NCBI GenBank assembly: GCA_001914405.1
Contig: MSDW01000001.1
Coordinates: 558,001 to 622,000 of the forward strand
DNA from: Candidatus Methanohalarchaeum thermophilum
GTDB taxonomy: Archaea; Halobacteriota; Methanonatronarchaeia; Methanonatronarchaeales; Methanonatronarchaeaceae
Direction of reading: 5' to 3'
DNA: 64,000 nucleotides
The position numbers and the translations under genes were made by a program. A model generated the notes under the pieces. It was not told the DNA's origin. It worked only from the letters and a program-made list of their open reading frames with translations, and searched no databases. Every line of letters begins with the position of its first letter. Within the stretch, counting starts at the first letter, position 1. Positions 37,117 through 47,186 of the stretch are shown here, piece after piece.

Positions 37117-38889
37117 ATCTCAACAAAAGAAAAAATGAAAGAAGGAAGAATAAAAAAGGTTTCAGGACCCGTAATTATTGCCGATCAAATGGAAGGCACT
37201 GAAATGTACGAAGTAGTGAAAGTGGGGGAAATGGGACTATTCGGTGAGGTTATTGAACTAGAAGGAGATGAAGCTACGATTCAATGCTACGAAGAAACTT
37301 CCGGAGTAGCTCCCGGTGAAAAAGTAGAACGAACAGGATCCCCTCTATCAGTAGAACTAGGTCCCGGCCTAATTAATTCGATATTTGATGGAATACAAAG
37401 ACCCCTAAATAAAATTAGAGAAAAAGGTGGCAACTTTATCCCTCGTGGAATAGATGTGTCATCTTTAGATGAAGAGAAAAAATGGGAATTCAAGCCAAAA
37501 GTTAATGAAGGAGATGAAGTCGAAGCTTTAAGCGTCTTGGGAATAGTACCTGAAACCAAAGTTATTGACCACAAAGTAATGGTTCCGCCAGAAACTGAAG
37601 GAAAAGTCACAGAAATTAGAGAAGGAGAATTTACTGTAAACGAAACGATTGCAAAGTTAGAATTGGATGATGGAGAAACTAAAGAGATTAAGTTAAAACA
37701 AGAGTGGCCAGTAAGACAATCTAGGCCCGTTGAAGAAAAATTAGAGCCAAGCACTCCATTGCTAACGGGTCAAAGGATATTGGATACATTTTTCCCAATT
37801 ACAAAAGGAGGTACCGCAGCAGTTCCAGGAGGATTTGGAACTGGTAAGACAGTTCTACAGCATCAGATCTCTAAATGGGCAGACGCTGATGTAATAATAT
37901 TCATAGGATGCGGTGAGAGAGGAAACGAGATGGCAGAAGTTCTAGAGGATTTCCCAGAGCTAGAAGACCCTCGTACTGGTGAATCGCTAATGGAAAGAAC
38001 AATATTAGTAGCTAATACAAGTAACATGCCAGTAGCAGCTAGAGAGTCATCTATATACACTGGGATAACTTTAGCAGAATACTATAGGGACATGGGATAT
38101 GATGTTGCCCTACAGGCAGATTCAACTTCTCGGTGGGCCGAAGCACTCAGAGAGATCTCTGGTAGACTTGAAGAAATGCCAGGAGAAGAAGGATATCCTG
38201 CGTATCTGGCTTCAAGATTAGCGGGATTCTATGAAAGAGCAGGAATGGTTAAACCAACCGAACAAAGAAAAGGATCAGTCTCTGTTGTAGGAGCGGTAAG
38301 TCCACCAGGAGGAGACTTCTCTGAACCAGTTACACAAAATACCCTAAGAATAGTTAAAGTATTTTGGGCTCTTAGCACTGAACTAAAGGATAGAAGACAT
38401 TTCCCAGCTATTGATTGGCTTGAATCCTATTCATTATATACAGATGATGTTGAAGAATGGTGGGATCAAGAGGTAGAAAAAGATTGGTACGATCTTAGAG
38501 AAAGATCACTAGAATTACTCCAACAAGAAGACGAATTACAGGAAGTAGTCCAATTAGTTGGACCAGATGCTTTACCAGAAAAGGAAAGAGTAATACTAAA
38601 TGTAACTAAAATGCTTAGAGAAGATTTCTTACAACAAAATGCATTCCACGAAGTTGATACCTACTGTGAACCTCATAAACAGATTGAGATGTTAGATATA
38701 ATTTTGGATTATTATGATATAGCTAGTGAAGCCGTAGACGAGGGAGTATCGGTAGAAGAGTTGAATCAACTCGAAGTTGTAGATAGAATAGCAAGAATGA
38801 AAGAGATCCCCGAAGAAGAATTCGAAGAAAAAGCTGAAGATATAAGAAAACAGATGGAAGAGGAGATAAATTCATTAGAGGAGGAATAA
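37117..38889 (+). CDS. atpA: A-type ATP synthase catalytic subunit A
   Basis: A 590-residue protein if begun at ATC 37117, or 584 from ATG 37135. The P-loop is [19 protein letters not shown], the GCGERGNEM loop and [17 protein letters not shown] follow, and the ~90-residue non-homologous insert is present before the P-loop. AAGGAGG lies at 37103-37109, 7 bases from ATC 37117 but 25 from the ATG, so translation probably begins at the AUC. Catalyses ATP synthesis or hydrolysis in the A3B3 head. Confidence 0.95.
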   Translation: MSTKEKMKEGRIKKVSGPVIIADQMEGTEMYEVVKVGEMGLFGEVIELEGDEATIQCYEETSGVAPGEKVERTGSPLSVELGPGLINSIFDGIQRPLNKIREKGGNFIPRGIDVSSLDEEKKWEFKPKVNEGDEVEALSVLGIVPETKVIDHKVMVPPETEGKVTEIREGEFTVNETIAKLELDDGETKEIKLKQEWPVRQSRPVEEKLEPSTPLLTGQRILDTFFPITKGGTAAVPGGFGTGKTVLQHQISKWADADVIIFIGCGERGNEMAEVLEDFPELEDPRTGESLMERTILVANTSNMPVAARESSIYTGITLAEYYRDMGYDVALQADSTSRWAEALREISGRLEEMPGEEGYPAYLASRLAGFYERAGMVKPTEQRKGSVSVVGAVSPPGGDFSEPVTQNTLRIVKVFWALSTELKDRRHFPAIDWLESYSLYTDDVEEWWDQEVEKDWYDLRERSLELLQQEDELQEVVQLVGPDALPEKERVILNVTKMLREDFLQQNAFHEVDTYCEPHKQIEMLDIILDYYDIASEAVDEGVSVEELNQLEVVDRIARMKEIPEEEFEEKAEDIRKQMEEEINSLEEE

Positions 38890-38892
38890 AAA

Positions 38893-40290
38893 ATGAGCGA
38901 ACCTAAATCAATAGAGTATCAAACGGTTTCAGAGGTTTCAGGATCGATTATGGTAGTCGAGAATATAGAAGGAGTAGCATACGATGAAGTTGTAGAGGTC
39001 GTATTACCTGATGGAAGCAGAAGACAAGGACAAGTCCTAGAAGCTGAAGAAGATAAAGCTGTAGTCCAAGTTTTCGAAGGAACCAGAGGTATCGATACGG
39101 CTAATACAAATGTGAGGTTTACTGGAGAAACAATGAAGTTTGGTGTGTCCGAAGATCTCTTAGGACGAATATTAGATGGAATAGGAGACCCAATTGATGG
39201 CGGCCCAGAGATTCTTCCAGATGAAGAAAGAGACATATACGGATCATCAATAAATCCTGAAGCAAGAGAACACCCTAACGAATTTATTCAAACAGGTATC
39301 TCTGTAATAGATGGCATGAATACACTTGTTAGAGGACAAAAACTACCTATATTTACTGTATCAGGATTACCACATAATGAATTAGCTTCACAGATTGTTA
39401 GACAAGCAAAAGTAAAAGGTGAAACTGAAGAATTTGCAGTTGTCTTCGGAGCAATGGGTATAACTAACGAAGAAGCAAACTATTTCATGGAAGACTTCGA
39501 AAATACTGGAGCTCTGGAAAGAACTGTAGCTCTACTAAATCTAGCAGACGATCCAGCAATAGAAAGAATAGTTACCCCAAGAATAGCTTTAACCATAGCC
39601 GAATACCTAGCCTTCGAAAAAGACATGCAGATACTTGTTCTATTAACAGATATAACAAATTACTGCGAAGCACTCAGAGAAATAGCAGCAGCTAGAGAAG
39701 AAGTTCCAGGAAGAAGAGGTTACCCAGGGTACATGTACACGGACTTAGCAGAGATATACGAAAGAGCAGGAAGAGTAAAAGATCAAAAGGGAACAATAAC
39801 ACAAATGCCAATGTTAACTATGCCTGACGATGACATAACCCATCCAATACCAGATCTAACGGGATATATCACTGAGGGCCAGATAGTGTTTTCTAGATCC
39901 TTACATAGGAAAGGCATATATCCTCCCGTAGATGTGCTGCCATGCCTATCTAGATTGATGGATAGTGGAATAGGAGAAGACAAAACCAGAGAAGATCACG
40001 GCGATGTAAGTGACCAACTCTACTCAGCCTACGCAGAAGGAAGAGATCTAAGGGATCTAGTAGCCGTAGTAGGTGAAGAAGCATTAACAGATAGAGACCA
40101 AAAATTCCTAGATTTTGCCGACGAATTCGAACAAGAATTTGCCTCACAGGGCCAAGAGGAAGAGAGAACCATAGAAGAAACTCTAAGCATAGCTTGGGAT
40201 CTATTTACGCAATTACCAAAGAGTGAACTCAAGAGAATTGATGAAGAATTTATAGAGAAATATTATTCTTCAGACTCTGAGAGTAATTAA
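38893..40290 (+). CDS. atpB: A-type ATP synthase subunit B
   Basis: A 465-residue non-catalytic nucleotide-binding subunit. In place of the P-loop it has [18 protein letters not shown], the usual B-subunit pattern. It also shows [16 protein letters not shown] and [19 protein letters not shown]. It starts 3 bases after atpA and is followed after 2 bases by atpD. Confidence 0.95.
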   Translation: MSEPKSIEYQTVSEVSGSIMVVENIEGVAYDEVVEVVLPDGSRRQGQVLEAEEDKAVVQVFEGTRGIDTANTNVRFTGETMKFGVSEDLLGRILDGIGDPIDGGPEILPDEERDIYGSSINPEAREHPNEFIQTGISVIDGMNTLVRGQKLPIFTVSGLPHNELASQIVRQAKVKGETEEFAVVFGAMGITNEEANYFMEDFENTGALERTVALLNLADDPAIERIVTPRIALTIAEYLAFEKDMQILVLLTDITNYCEALREIAAAREEVPGRRGYPGYMYTDLAEIYERAGRVKDQKGTITQMPMLTMPDDDITHPIPDLTGYITEGQIVFSRSLHRKGIYPPVDVLPCLSRLMDSGIGEDKTREDHGDVSDQLYSAYAEGRDLRDLVAVVGEEALTDRDQKFLDFADEFEQEFASQGQEEERTIEETLSIAWDLFTQLPKSELKRIDEEFIEKYYSSDSESN

Positions 40291-40292
40291 AT

Positions 40293-40943
40293 ATGTCATC
40301 TAGCAGCGACGAAATTGTTGAAGGAGTAAGGCCTATACGAATGGACCTTCTGGAGATGAGAGAAAGACTAGAGTTAGCGGAGAAAGGCCATGATCTACTG
40401 GAAGAAAAAAGAGATGCACTGGTAATGGAGTTCTTTGATATAATTAAAGAGGCAAAAGGAATAAGAGAGGATGTCGAAGAAGAAATGGAAAAGGCCTTTA
40501 AGAATCTAATTAAGGCCCAAGCAACACTAAGCTATGACGAGGTAGAGTCAATTTCAGAATCTACAACTGAATGCCCAGAAATCGATACCTCCGAAAATAA
40601 TGTAATGGGCGTTACAGTACCCGTAATAGAACTAAAAGAAGATCCAGAAAGAGATATTGATGAAAGAGGATATCCGCTAACCGAATCAAACCAATATCTA
40701 GATAAAGCAACAGAACACTTCGAGAAAGCCATAAAAAAGATAATAGATCTAGCAGAAATAGAGGAAAGTGTCAGATTACTTTCAGAAGAAATAGAAAGCA
40801 CAAAAAGACGAGTAAATGCCCTAGAATACAATCTAATACCAAAATTCGAGAACACAGTTGATTACATAGAAATGAAATTAGATGAAATGGAAAGAGAATC
40901 TTTCTTCAGACTGAAAAGAATAAAAGACAAACTAGAGAGATAA
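40293..40943 (+). CDS. atpD: A-type ATP synthase subunit D (central stalk)
   Basis: A 216-residue, long antiparallel coiled coil. [20 protein letters not shown] and the C-terminal [20 protein letters not shown] are the conserved ends that enter the A3B3 head. It is the last gene of the operon, ending before a 786-bp intergenic region with family hairpins. Confidence 0.95.
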   Translation: MSSSSDEIVEGVRPIRMDLLEMRERLELAEKGHDLLEEKRDALVMEFFDIIKEAKGIREDVEEEMEKAFKNLIKAQATLSYDEVESISESTTECPEIDTSENNVMGVTVPVIELKEDPERDIDERGYPLTESNQYLDKATEHFEKAIKKIIDLAEIEESVRLLSEEIESTKRRVNALEYNLIPKFENTVDYIEMKLDEMERESFFRLKRIKDKLER

Positions 40944-41729
40944 ATAAACATATCTGTATGTAGAAGATATAGTGACCATATAATCAGGGCAATTCACTAT
41001 TTTTTCTTTTTCTTTTTCTTTTAATAGGAAAATTGATTCATAGTACATGCTTGTGAATGGTTTCTCTCTATCTGCAATAAAAGAGAGGTCATGTGAAGCA
41101 ACTCCTATCTAAAATCAAAGACTTGGGAGGGGTTTTTCATTACCACTAAGATAAAAGTATTATGTTAAGACCTGGTTTTTATCATGTCGTGGTCGCTAAG
41201 ACTCTGCCCTATAGGATAGAGAGGATGTCACTGACCCAATTTAGTTCTTTTATAAAATTAAATGAAGAGTAGTTCATTACCCTAATGTCTCTAGATTTTT
41301 TGGAAAAATATGTTTTTACAAAAACCAAAAGTAATAGGGTCCCTAGGTGATACGATGACTATTTTTAGTTAAATTTGGACAAAAATAGTAGATTTAAGTT
41401 TATTTTAGATTTTGTAGTAATTTAATTTTTTTAGAGTAATAGAGGAAGAATCTAGGAGTTTTTAATGAATTGGCCTGTTAGTTGGTAAATCAAATAATTT
41501 TGGTTAGTGCTTTTGGCATATAAAAGTTATAAAGTTATCAAAAGAGTTTAGGGAAGATGGGGATAAGAAAGATATAGCTCAAATTCGTTGAGATCCTTCA
41601 GACTGTAAGAGATTTTGGGGAGATTAGAGGGTTATGTCTAAAAGCTGGGTTTAGTCAAATGTTAATTAAAAAATTAATGATTTTGGGTTAAAGTAAGCTT
41701 GTTTTTAATCTTTAATGAATTTATATAAT
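40944..41729. other. Intergenic region with family hairpins
   Basis: It contains a hairpin near 41060-41090 (CTCTCTATC...AAAGAGAG) and the repeat described at 41093-41231. The remainder, about 41290-41730, is AT-rich with no gene I can support; the T-rich run right after atpD (41000-41020, TTTTTCTTTTTC) could end transcription. Confidence 0.45.
41093..41231. repeat. Compound hairpin repeat of the IS605-like family
   Basis: The left half is a solo hairpin on the minus strand: GTGAAGCAACTCC, the stem CTAAAATCAAAGACTTGGG, then TACCACTAAGATAAAA, the complement of the family leader. The right half is a plus-strand right end with a GCCCTATAGGAT hairpin and the trailer AGAGGATGTCAC, similar to the end of the element at 5764. 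The head-to-head arrangement resembles the unit at 23940-24061. Confidence 0.6.
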
Positions 41730-42113
41730 TTAAATTATTTTCTTTTTATCAACAGCTTCCATGTAGGTTGTCTCTTCGCCTTCAGTCAACTTATCTAGCT
41801 TGCTTTCATCTGTTACCTTTACTTCGAATGTGTCGTATGTTTCCATATCCATTAGTTGGACAGTTGTACCTGATATTGATATGACTTGTCCATCTTTTCT
41901 TTCAACTATGGGTACATCGACTTTGGTGTCTACTGGGTTGATCATGTTTCTCTTTTTTCCGTCAAATAATCCTTCGGCTGTTATGTTAGCTTTTGCTGAT
42001 CCGTGTTTACCTGGGCTGGACACTTGCATCTTTGTTATCTTACAAGGTTCTTCGTCCATCATGATGTAATCGCCTTGATCAAGATTTCTTATTTCGGTTC
42101 TTTTCGTTGGCAT
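41730..42113 (-). CDS. eif5A: Translation initiation factor aIF5A
   Basis: A 127-residue protein. The N-terminal SH3-like domain contains the hypusination loop SSPGKHGSAKANI with the modified Lys near residue 36. The C-terminal OB domain follows (GQVISISGTTVQLMDMETYD). aIF5A helps ribosomes through difficult peptide bonds and needs deoxyhypusine/hypusine made from spermidine or agmatine-derived groups. It is divergent from pdaD, the first step of that polyamine route. Confidence 0.96.
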   Translation of the reverse strand: MPTKRTEIRNLDQGDYIMMDEEPCKITKMQVSSPGKHGSAKANITAEGLFDGKKRNMINPVDTKVDVPIVERKDGQVISISGTTVQLMDMETYDTFEVKVTDESKLDKLTEGEETTYMEAVDKKKII

Positions 42114-42192
42114 ATAATTTTTCCCTCGAAAATAATACTTGTCTTACAAACAATAATTTTTCTATTGTAATCAAATTTAAGCAAAAAATAAA

Positions 42193-42648
42193 ATGTTTCG
42201 CCAACCAAACAAAGCTTATTTAACTTCTGGGTCAGGAACTGGTAAAACTGAAATTGAGGCTTTCGATAACGCATTGTTAGATGCAGGGATTGGTAACCTA
42301 AATTTGATTAAGGTTTCATCTATTTTTCCAAAAAACTGTAGATTTGTTGAGGATCACTCTATTAGTCCTGGATCAGTTGTCCCAGTAGTTTATAGTAGAA
42401 AGATTGATTCAGATAAAGGTAATTTAATTTCTTCATCAGTTTGCGTTGCAAGGTCTCCTGATGGAATAGGAGTTGTTTGTGAATCCTCTGCAAAGGAATG
42501 TGAAAAAGAAAGTAGGAATAAATCGATTAAAAAAGCTAAGAGGATGTTAAAATCTAGAGGATTAAAGTTAAAGGATTTAAATTTGGCTTCAGATTCAATT
42601 GAATCCGAAGAAGTTTCTTGTACGGTTTCAGCTTTGTTGCTTTGGTGA
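42193..42648 (+). CDS. pdaD: Pyruvoyl-dependent arginine decarboxylase
   Basis: A 151-residue proenzyme. The self-cleavage site is LIKVSSIFPKNC: the second Ser becomes the pyruvoyl group, splitting the chain near residue 40. GTGKTEIEAFDNALLDAGI and PGSVVPVVYSR are further family motifs. It produces agmatine from arginine for polyamine synthesis. 79 bp from the divergent aIF5A gene, so the two likely share a regulatory region. Confidence 0.95.
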   Translation: MFRQPNKAYLTSGSGTGKTEIEAFDNALLDAGIGNLNLIKVSSIFPKNCRFVEDHSISPGSVVPVVYSRKIDSDKGNLISSSVCVARSPDGIGVVCESSAKECEKESRNKSIKKAKRMLKSRGLKLKDLNLASDSIESEEVSCTVSALLLW

Positions 42649-42653
42649 TCTTA

Positions 42654-43415
42654 ATGGATTATTTAGAACTATGTGAGTCGATAACTGAAGAAATAGAAGA
42701 TGAGATAAATGATTTAATTGGTAAGAAAGAAGCTTCTAGGCAAATAAGGATAGGAGCAGATGATAAACCAACTAGGTTAATAGATAATAGGGCTGAAAAA
42801 GCTGCAATGAATTTACTAAAAAGTGAAGATGTTTTATTGATAACTGAAGAGAGTGGAAAAGTAGATTTTGGGGAACCTGAGTGTGCTGTTATTTTAGATC
42901 CAGTTGATGGAACTTTTAATGCAACAAAGGATATTCCATTTTATTCGGTTTCTGTGGCGGTAGCTGATTTAGATTTAAGTAAAATAAAATTTGGGTACAT
43001 TAAGGATATACCTAGGGATAACATTTACTATGCGAATAGGGATAAAAGCTACCTAAATGGAAATGAAATTAGTGTATCTCAAGAGAGTGAATTAGCAAAA
43101 TCTTCTGTAAGTTATTACAGTTATGGAGTAGATAAATATAAAAAAAGTAGATTAGATCAGTTTGTAGATAGAGTAAGGACTTTAGGGTGTATTTCTCTTG
43201 AGATGTGCTATGTTGCGTCAGGTAAATTAGAGGGTTTTGTAGATGTCAGGGGAGCCGGAGTTATGGATATAGCTGCAGCTTCTCTTATAGTCAGGTCTGC
43301 AGGAGGATCCTTCGAAGTATTTTCTAGCAATTTCCCATCTAAAAAAGTAAAAAAGAGCACAAAAAGTGTAGCAAGTAACGGTTTGGTTCATGAAGATATA
43401 AAAGGGGTTTTATAG
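42654..43415 (+). CDS. Inositol-monophosphatase family sugar phosphatase (FBPase/IMPase)
   Basis: A 253-residue protein with the Li+-sensitive phosphatase motifs ITEESG and ILDPVDGTFNATKDIPFYS (metal-binding Asp/Glu), then GAGVMDIAAASLIVRSAGG. Archaeal homologues are bifunctional fructose-1,6-bisphosphatase/inositol monophosphatases. The ATG at 42654 is used because the longer frame overlaps pdaD. It is followed by nadK, a common archaeal pairing, after one base. Confidence 0.9.
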   Translation: MDYLELCESITEEIEDEINDLIGKKEASRQIRIGADDKPTRLIDNRAEKAAMNLLKSEDVLLITEESGKVDFGEPECAVILDPVDGTFNATKDIPFYSVSVAVADLDLSKIKFGYIKDIPRDNIYYANRDKSYLNGNEISVSQESELAKSSVSYYSYGVDKYKKSRLDQFVDRVRTLGCISLEMCYVASGKLEGFVDVRGAGVMDIAAASLIVRSAGGSFEVFSSNFPSKKVKKSTKSVASNGLVHEDIKGVL

Positions 43416-43416
43416 G

Positions 43417-44244
43417 ATGAAAGCTGATAAAATAGGATTAGTATCAAGATTTAACTCCAAAGATTCTCTAAAATTAACAAAAAATCTATTAAGTCATTTA
43501 AATAAATCAGATGTGGATATACTTATTGAAAAGGAAACTGCTATGCGAATAGGGCAGCAGGGAGTAGGTTTCTCTAATTTAGAGAAATGTGATTTTATAG
43601 TAACAGTAGGTGGTGACGGAACGATTTTAAAAACCTTTCAAGTTCTTGCAGATCCGGTTCCAATTCTGGGAATAAACACGGGAGAAGTCGGGTTTCTTAC
43701 TTCAATAGAACGAGATGAAAATTATAAACAAATCGTATCTGATAAAATAAATAGCTTTGACGTGGAAAAGAGAGAAAGACTGAAGGTTGATGTAAAGAAT
43801 AAGAATCTTCCTCCAGCAGTTAACGAAGTAGTTATTTTGACTTCAGAGCCAGCAAAAATGCTTCAGTTAACTATAAAATTGAGAGGCCGGGAAATCGAGA
43901 GATTTAGAGCAGATGGATTAGTAGTTTCAACTCCAACAGGATCAACAGCTTATTCGATGAGTGCGGGAGGCCCTATTTTAGACCCTAATGTCGAAGCTTT
44001 TGTCTTGGTTCCAATAGCACCATATAAGCTTTCAGCTAGGCCCTTTGTAGTTCCATCTTCATTTAATTTTACTGTAGAATTGATTAGAAAGGGAAAAGAA
44101 GCAGATTTGGTTGTGGATGGACAAACATCAGAAAAAATTAGTGAAGGACAAAAGATCAAATTTACTAAAGCAGAAAAACCTGCATTTTTTGTTAAAACTA
44201 AGGGTCATGACTTTTACTCAAAAATAAGAGAAAAGTTAATCTAG
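43417..44244 (+). CDS. nadK: NAD kinase
   Basis: A 275-residue protein. Motifs are TVGGDGTILKTFQ (GGDG), GINTGEVGFLTSIE, NEVVILTSEPAKM and GLVVSTPTGSTAYSMSAGGP. It phosphorylates NAD to NADP with ATP or polyphosphate. In one operon with the phosphatase upstream and ppaC downstream. Confidence 0.95.
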   Translation: MKADKIGLVSRFNSKDSLKLTKNLLSHLNKSDVDILIEKETAMRIGQQGVGFSNLEKCDFIVTVGGDGTILKTFQVLADPVPILGINTGEVGFLTSIERDENYKQIVSDKINSFDVEKRERLKVDVKNKNLPPAVNEVVILTSEPAKMLQLTIKLRGREIERFRADGLVVSTPTGSTAYSMSAGGPILDPNVEAFVLVPIAPYKLSARPFVVPSSFNFTVELIRKGKEADLVVDGQTSEKISEGQKIKFTKAEKPAFFVKTKGHDFYSKIREKLI

Positions 44245-44253
44245 GTGATTTTA

Positions 44254-45189
44254 ATGTCTTCGAATAAGAATAAGAAATATGTTGTTGGCCATAAAAAACC
44301 GGATACGGATTCGATTGCTTCAGCAATAGGTTATGCAAACTATAAAAAAGAAGAAAGTGGAATTAATGCCGTACCAGTAAGAGCAGGTGAATTGAATCCA
44401 GAAACCAAATTCGTTTTGGATAAATTTGACGTTGAAAAACCATCCATACTTGAAGATGCTTCAGACAAAGACCTAATATTAGTTGATCACAATGAGATTA
44501 ACCAAGCAGTAGACAATGTAAAAGATGCAAACATAGTAGAGGTTCTTGACCATCATAGAATAGCTGGAATAGAAACTGAATCACCAATATACTTCCATAC
44601 AGAACCAATTGGCTCGACTTCTACTATGGTAGCGGAAAAATACCTAAACTCAGATATAAGACTGGAAGAGAGTATAGCTGGTGTATTATTGAGCGCAATA
44701 CTAAGTGATACAGTGGTTCATCGTTCTCCAACTAATACGAAAAGAGATGAGGAAATAGCCTCAAAACTAGCTGATTTGGTTAATGTAGGAATTGAAGAGT
44801 ACGGAAAAGAGATGTTAAAGAAAAAAAGTAAAATAGGTAAGAAAAGTCCTAAAGAAATAATTTTAGGTGATTTCAAGGAATATGAAATAGGGAAGGAATT
44901 TATAGGTATAGGACAAGTCGAAACGGTTACGCCTGAGGAAGTTATAGATCAAAAAGAGGATCTAATAAAAGAAATGGAGTCAATCTCGAACGAAAGGGGA
45001 TATGATCTATTATTACTATTAATTACCGATCTATTAGAAGAAGATTCTGAAGCATTAACAGTAGGCCCTAAGAGTAAAGCTATTGAAGATGCCTTTGATA
45101 CGAAAATAGAAAACCAATCCACATTCCTAGAAGGAGTTCTTTCTAGAAAAAAACAAGTCGTCCCTAGGCTAAGGAAAAAATTTAAGTAA
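44254..45189 (+). CDS. ppaC: Manganese-dependent inorganic pyrophosphatase
   Basis: A 311-residue DHH-family protein. The metal-binding motifs are VVGHKKPDTDSIASAIGYA, LVDHNEINQA and VEVLDHHRIAGIE, with a later DHHA2 domain ending RKKQVVPRLRKKF. It is a family II PPase that drives biosynthesis by removing pyrophosphate. The ATG at 44254 (GGTGAT five bases upstream) is preferred to GTG 44245. Confidence 0.95.
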   Translation: MSSNKNKKYVVGHKKPDTDSIASAIGYANYKKEESGINAVPVRAGELNPETKFVLDKFDVEKPSILEDASDKDLILVDHNEINQAVDNVKDANIVEVLDHHRIAGIETESPIYFHTEPIGSTSTMVAEKYLNSDIRLEESIAGVLLSAILSDTVVHRSPTNTKRDEEIASKLADLVNVGIEEYGKEMLKKKSKIGKKSPKEIILGDFKEYEIGKEFIGIGQVETVTPEEVIDQKEDLIKEMESISNERGYDLLLLLITDLLEEDSEALTVGPKSKAIEDAFDTKIENQSTFLEGVLSRKKQVVPRLRKKFK

Positions 45190-45192
45190 ACT

Positions 45193-45951
45193 TTACATAC
45201 TTTTTAATATTTTTGCAGCAAATGCACCTGCTGTAAACCCTGCATCTATGTTAACAACCGAAAGTAGAGAACAGGACTGTAGCATTGAAAATAAAGCACC
45301 TCGTCCATTACCACCTAACCCGTATCCCGTGGATGTTGGAACTCCTATCACCGGAACTTCTACTATACCAGCAACTACTGGGGGTAAGGATCCATCTCTT
45401 CCCGCTGCAACTATAAGTACTTCTACTCCATCATCTATCTGTTTTTTTAATTCAGGAAATAGCCGATGTATCCCAGCAACACCTACATCGTAAGATCTCT
45501 TAGTTTCAGCGCCCATAAGTTTTGCAGTTACTCTAGCTTCTTCTGCTACTTCAATATCAGCAGTACCAGCGGAAATAACACCAATCTTCCCAATCCTTCT
45601 ATTTGATCGATATTCTTCAGATCTTAGTTCAACTATACTCGCCTTTTCATACCAATTTAACTCAAAATCCTCATTTTTGTTTTTAAGTTCTAATAATTGA
45701 TCTTTACTTACCCTAGTACCAATGCCAACCCCCTTATTAGAAGCCATATCGATCATAATATCTGAAAACTCTTCAGGGGATTTACCTTCCCCTAATATAG
45801 CTTCAGGAGTTCCTGCTCTTCTTTTTCTCCCTGTATCCAACTTAGCATAATCCCCTAACTCTGAGATCTCAAGTAAATTTATCTCTCTCTTTAATTCCTC
45901 TTTGGTTATCTCACCTTCTCTAAAATCATCAAGCAGATCATCCAGATCCAT
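45193..45951 (-). CDS. larB: LarB-type pyridinium-3,5-biscarboxylate mononucleotide synthase (PurE-related)
   Basis: A 252-residue protein. The N-terminal half has a helical region and LDTGRKRRAGTPEAILGEGK; the C-terminal half is PurE-like (GVISAGTADIEVAEEARVTA, AAGRDGSLPPVVAGIVEVPV and IDAGFTAGAFAAKIL). LarB starts synthesis of the nickel-pincer cofactor by carboxylating nicotinic acid adenine dinucleotide. LarC and LarE are not in the window. It sits 6 bases downstream of a pilin-like gene on the same strand, which is probably chance placement. Confidence 0.88.
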   Translation of the reverse strand: MDLDDLLDDFREGEITKEELKREINLLEISELGDYAKLDTGRKRRAGTPEAILGEGKSPEEFSDIMIDMASNKGVGIGTRVSKDQLLELKNKNEDFELNWYEKASIVELRSEEYRSNRRIGKIGVISAGTADIEVAEEARVTAKLMGAETKRSYDVGVAGIHRLFPELKKQIDDGVEVLIVAAGRDGSLPPVVAGIVEVPVIGVPTSTGYGLGGNGRGALFSMLQSCSLLSVVNIDAGFTAGAFAAKILKSM

Positions 45952-45957
45952 CCAATT

Positions 45958-46380
45958 TCACCTCAAAACAATTTCTGAGCCATTATAAAAAACTTTTTTT
46001 TGTCTTTCACTACTGTAAAAGCTTCCATCTAACTCAACACTCGATTGAATCTTATTAAGATTTATCTTAACTATAACCTCTCCCGATTCTAAAGATAACT
46101 TTCCATCATCGAAACCAACCCTGTAAATATCTCCACTAGCATCCGTAGGTATATTTAATTCCTTAGTTACTTTGCCTTCGCCCAAGTACCCATTTAAGTA
46201 TATTTCCAATATCTCATCCTTGATTTTATTTCCAGTATTCTCTAAGACCTCTTTTTTAGTTTCCGACTTAACATTACTCTTCAATGTACTTAAAACCAAA
46301 AATGAGGAGGTCAATATAATCGATGAAATAATAAAGATTAAAATATAGTCCAAAGTGGTTGCAACACCTTTATCATTCAC
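45958..46380 (-). CDS. Pilin-like membrane-anchored protein
   Basis: A 140-residue protein. A short charged tip (MNDKGVATTLDY) leads into a hydrophobic helix (ILIFIISSIILTSSFLVL) and a mostly beta C-terminal domain. This resembles a family of haloarchaeal proteins (DUF7266-like) found next to type IV pilus genes. It overlaps the upstream gene by 4 bases. Cleavage after a Gly-like position by a prepilin peptidase is possible but not shown. Confidence 0.65.
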   Translation of the reverse strand: MNDKGVATTLDYILIFIISSIILTSSFLVLSTLKSNVKSETKKEVLENTGNKIKDEILEIYLNGYLGEGKVTKELNIPTDASGDIYRVGFDDGKLSLESGEVIVKINLNKIQSSVELDGSFYSSERQKKVFYNGSEIVLR

Positions 46381-47186
46381 CTTACTTCTACCTCCAACTT
46401 AGTCTCATAAACATTTAGATAAATATCTTCTCTATCAGTATTTGTAATATTTATCAAAAGTTCCTTACCAGTAATATGAACAGAGAAATTATTACTCAAG
46501 TCATCTATCTCGCTTCTAACATAGTTACGCCACCCAAAAGAATGATCACTACTCACCTTAATAGTCAAATTAGAGCAGGAAGGAGATTTTTCACTTTGGT
46601 ATATTTTTTTAAAACCTATGTTAGAGATAGCTAAATACTTTTCTCCACTAAAACCTATATCTTCACCAGTTATATTTATAATATGCACATTTACGGATAG
46701 ATTGCCTTTGCTATCATTAGCAATAAACAAGTTAGGTTCAATCAAAACTCCAGAAGAATTACTACCAGCAGTTTTCTCAAAAAGACCATTCATCTCTAAG
46801 GAAGTAACCATATCTTGAAAATTATATCTAATAACACCGATCTCGGCAGAGTAAATTACATCTTCTCCATCTTTAATCAAAGTAAAATTGGTTTCATTAG
46901 GCTTTACCTCTAAGAAACCCTCTCCTATGTCCATTAATACTTCTCTATTTAATTTTTCACCCCTAATAGGTCCTCTAGAAATTTCTTCTACATTACTCTC
47001 AAGATGAGACATAGAATTCTTCCCTTTCTGATAAAAAGCAACATCCTTAGCATTTTGTATCGTGGGCAAACCAAAAACAGTAATAACGGCAATTGAGGTT
47101 ACAACTATACCAAAAATAAGTATATAACCAACAACATCAGAAACACCATCTTCATTATCCAAGATCGTACACAACTTCCTCGACAT
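46377..47186 (-). CDS. Pilin-like protein with archaeal pilin-type N-terminus
   Basis: A 269-residue protein (start placed at ATG 47186; an ATG at 47207 is possible). DNEDGVSDVVGYILIFGIVV is a typical archaeal pilin-like hydrophobic start, resembling haloarchaeal DUF7289-type proteins. The rest is beta-rich with several N-glycosylation-like NxS/T sites. It overlaps the gene upstream and the gene downstream, so the three are one transcript. Confidence 0.65.
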   Translation of the reverse strand: MSRKLCTILDNEDGVSDVVGYILIFGIVVTSIAVITVFGLPTIQNAKDVAFYQKGKNSMSHLESNVEEISRGPIRGEKLNREVLMDIGEGFLEVKPNETNFTLIKDGEDVIYSAEIGVIRYNFQDMVTSLEMNGLFEKTAGSNSSGVLIEPNLFIANDSKGNLSVNVHIINITGEDIGFSGEKYLAISNIGFKKIYQSEKSPSCSNLTIKVSSDHSFGWRNYVRSEIDDLSNNFSVHITGKELLINITNTDREDIYLNVYETKLEVEVR

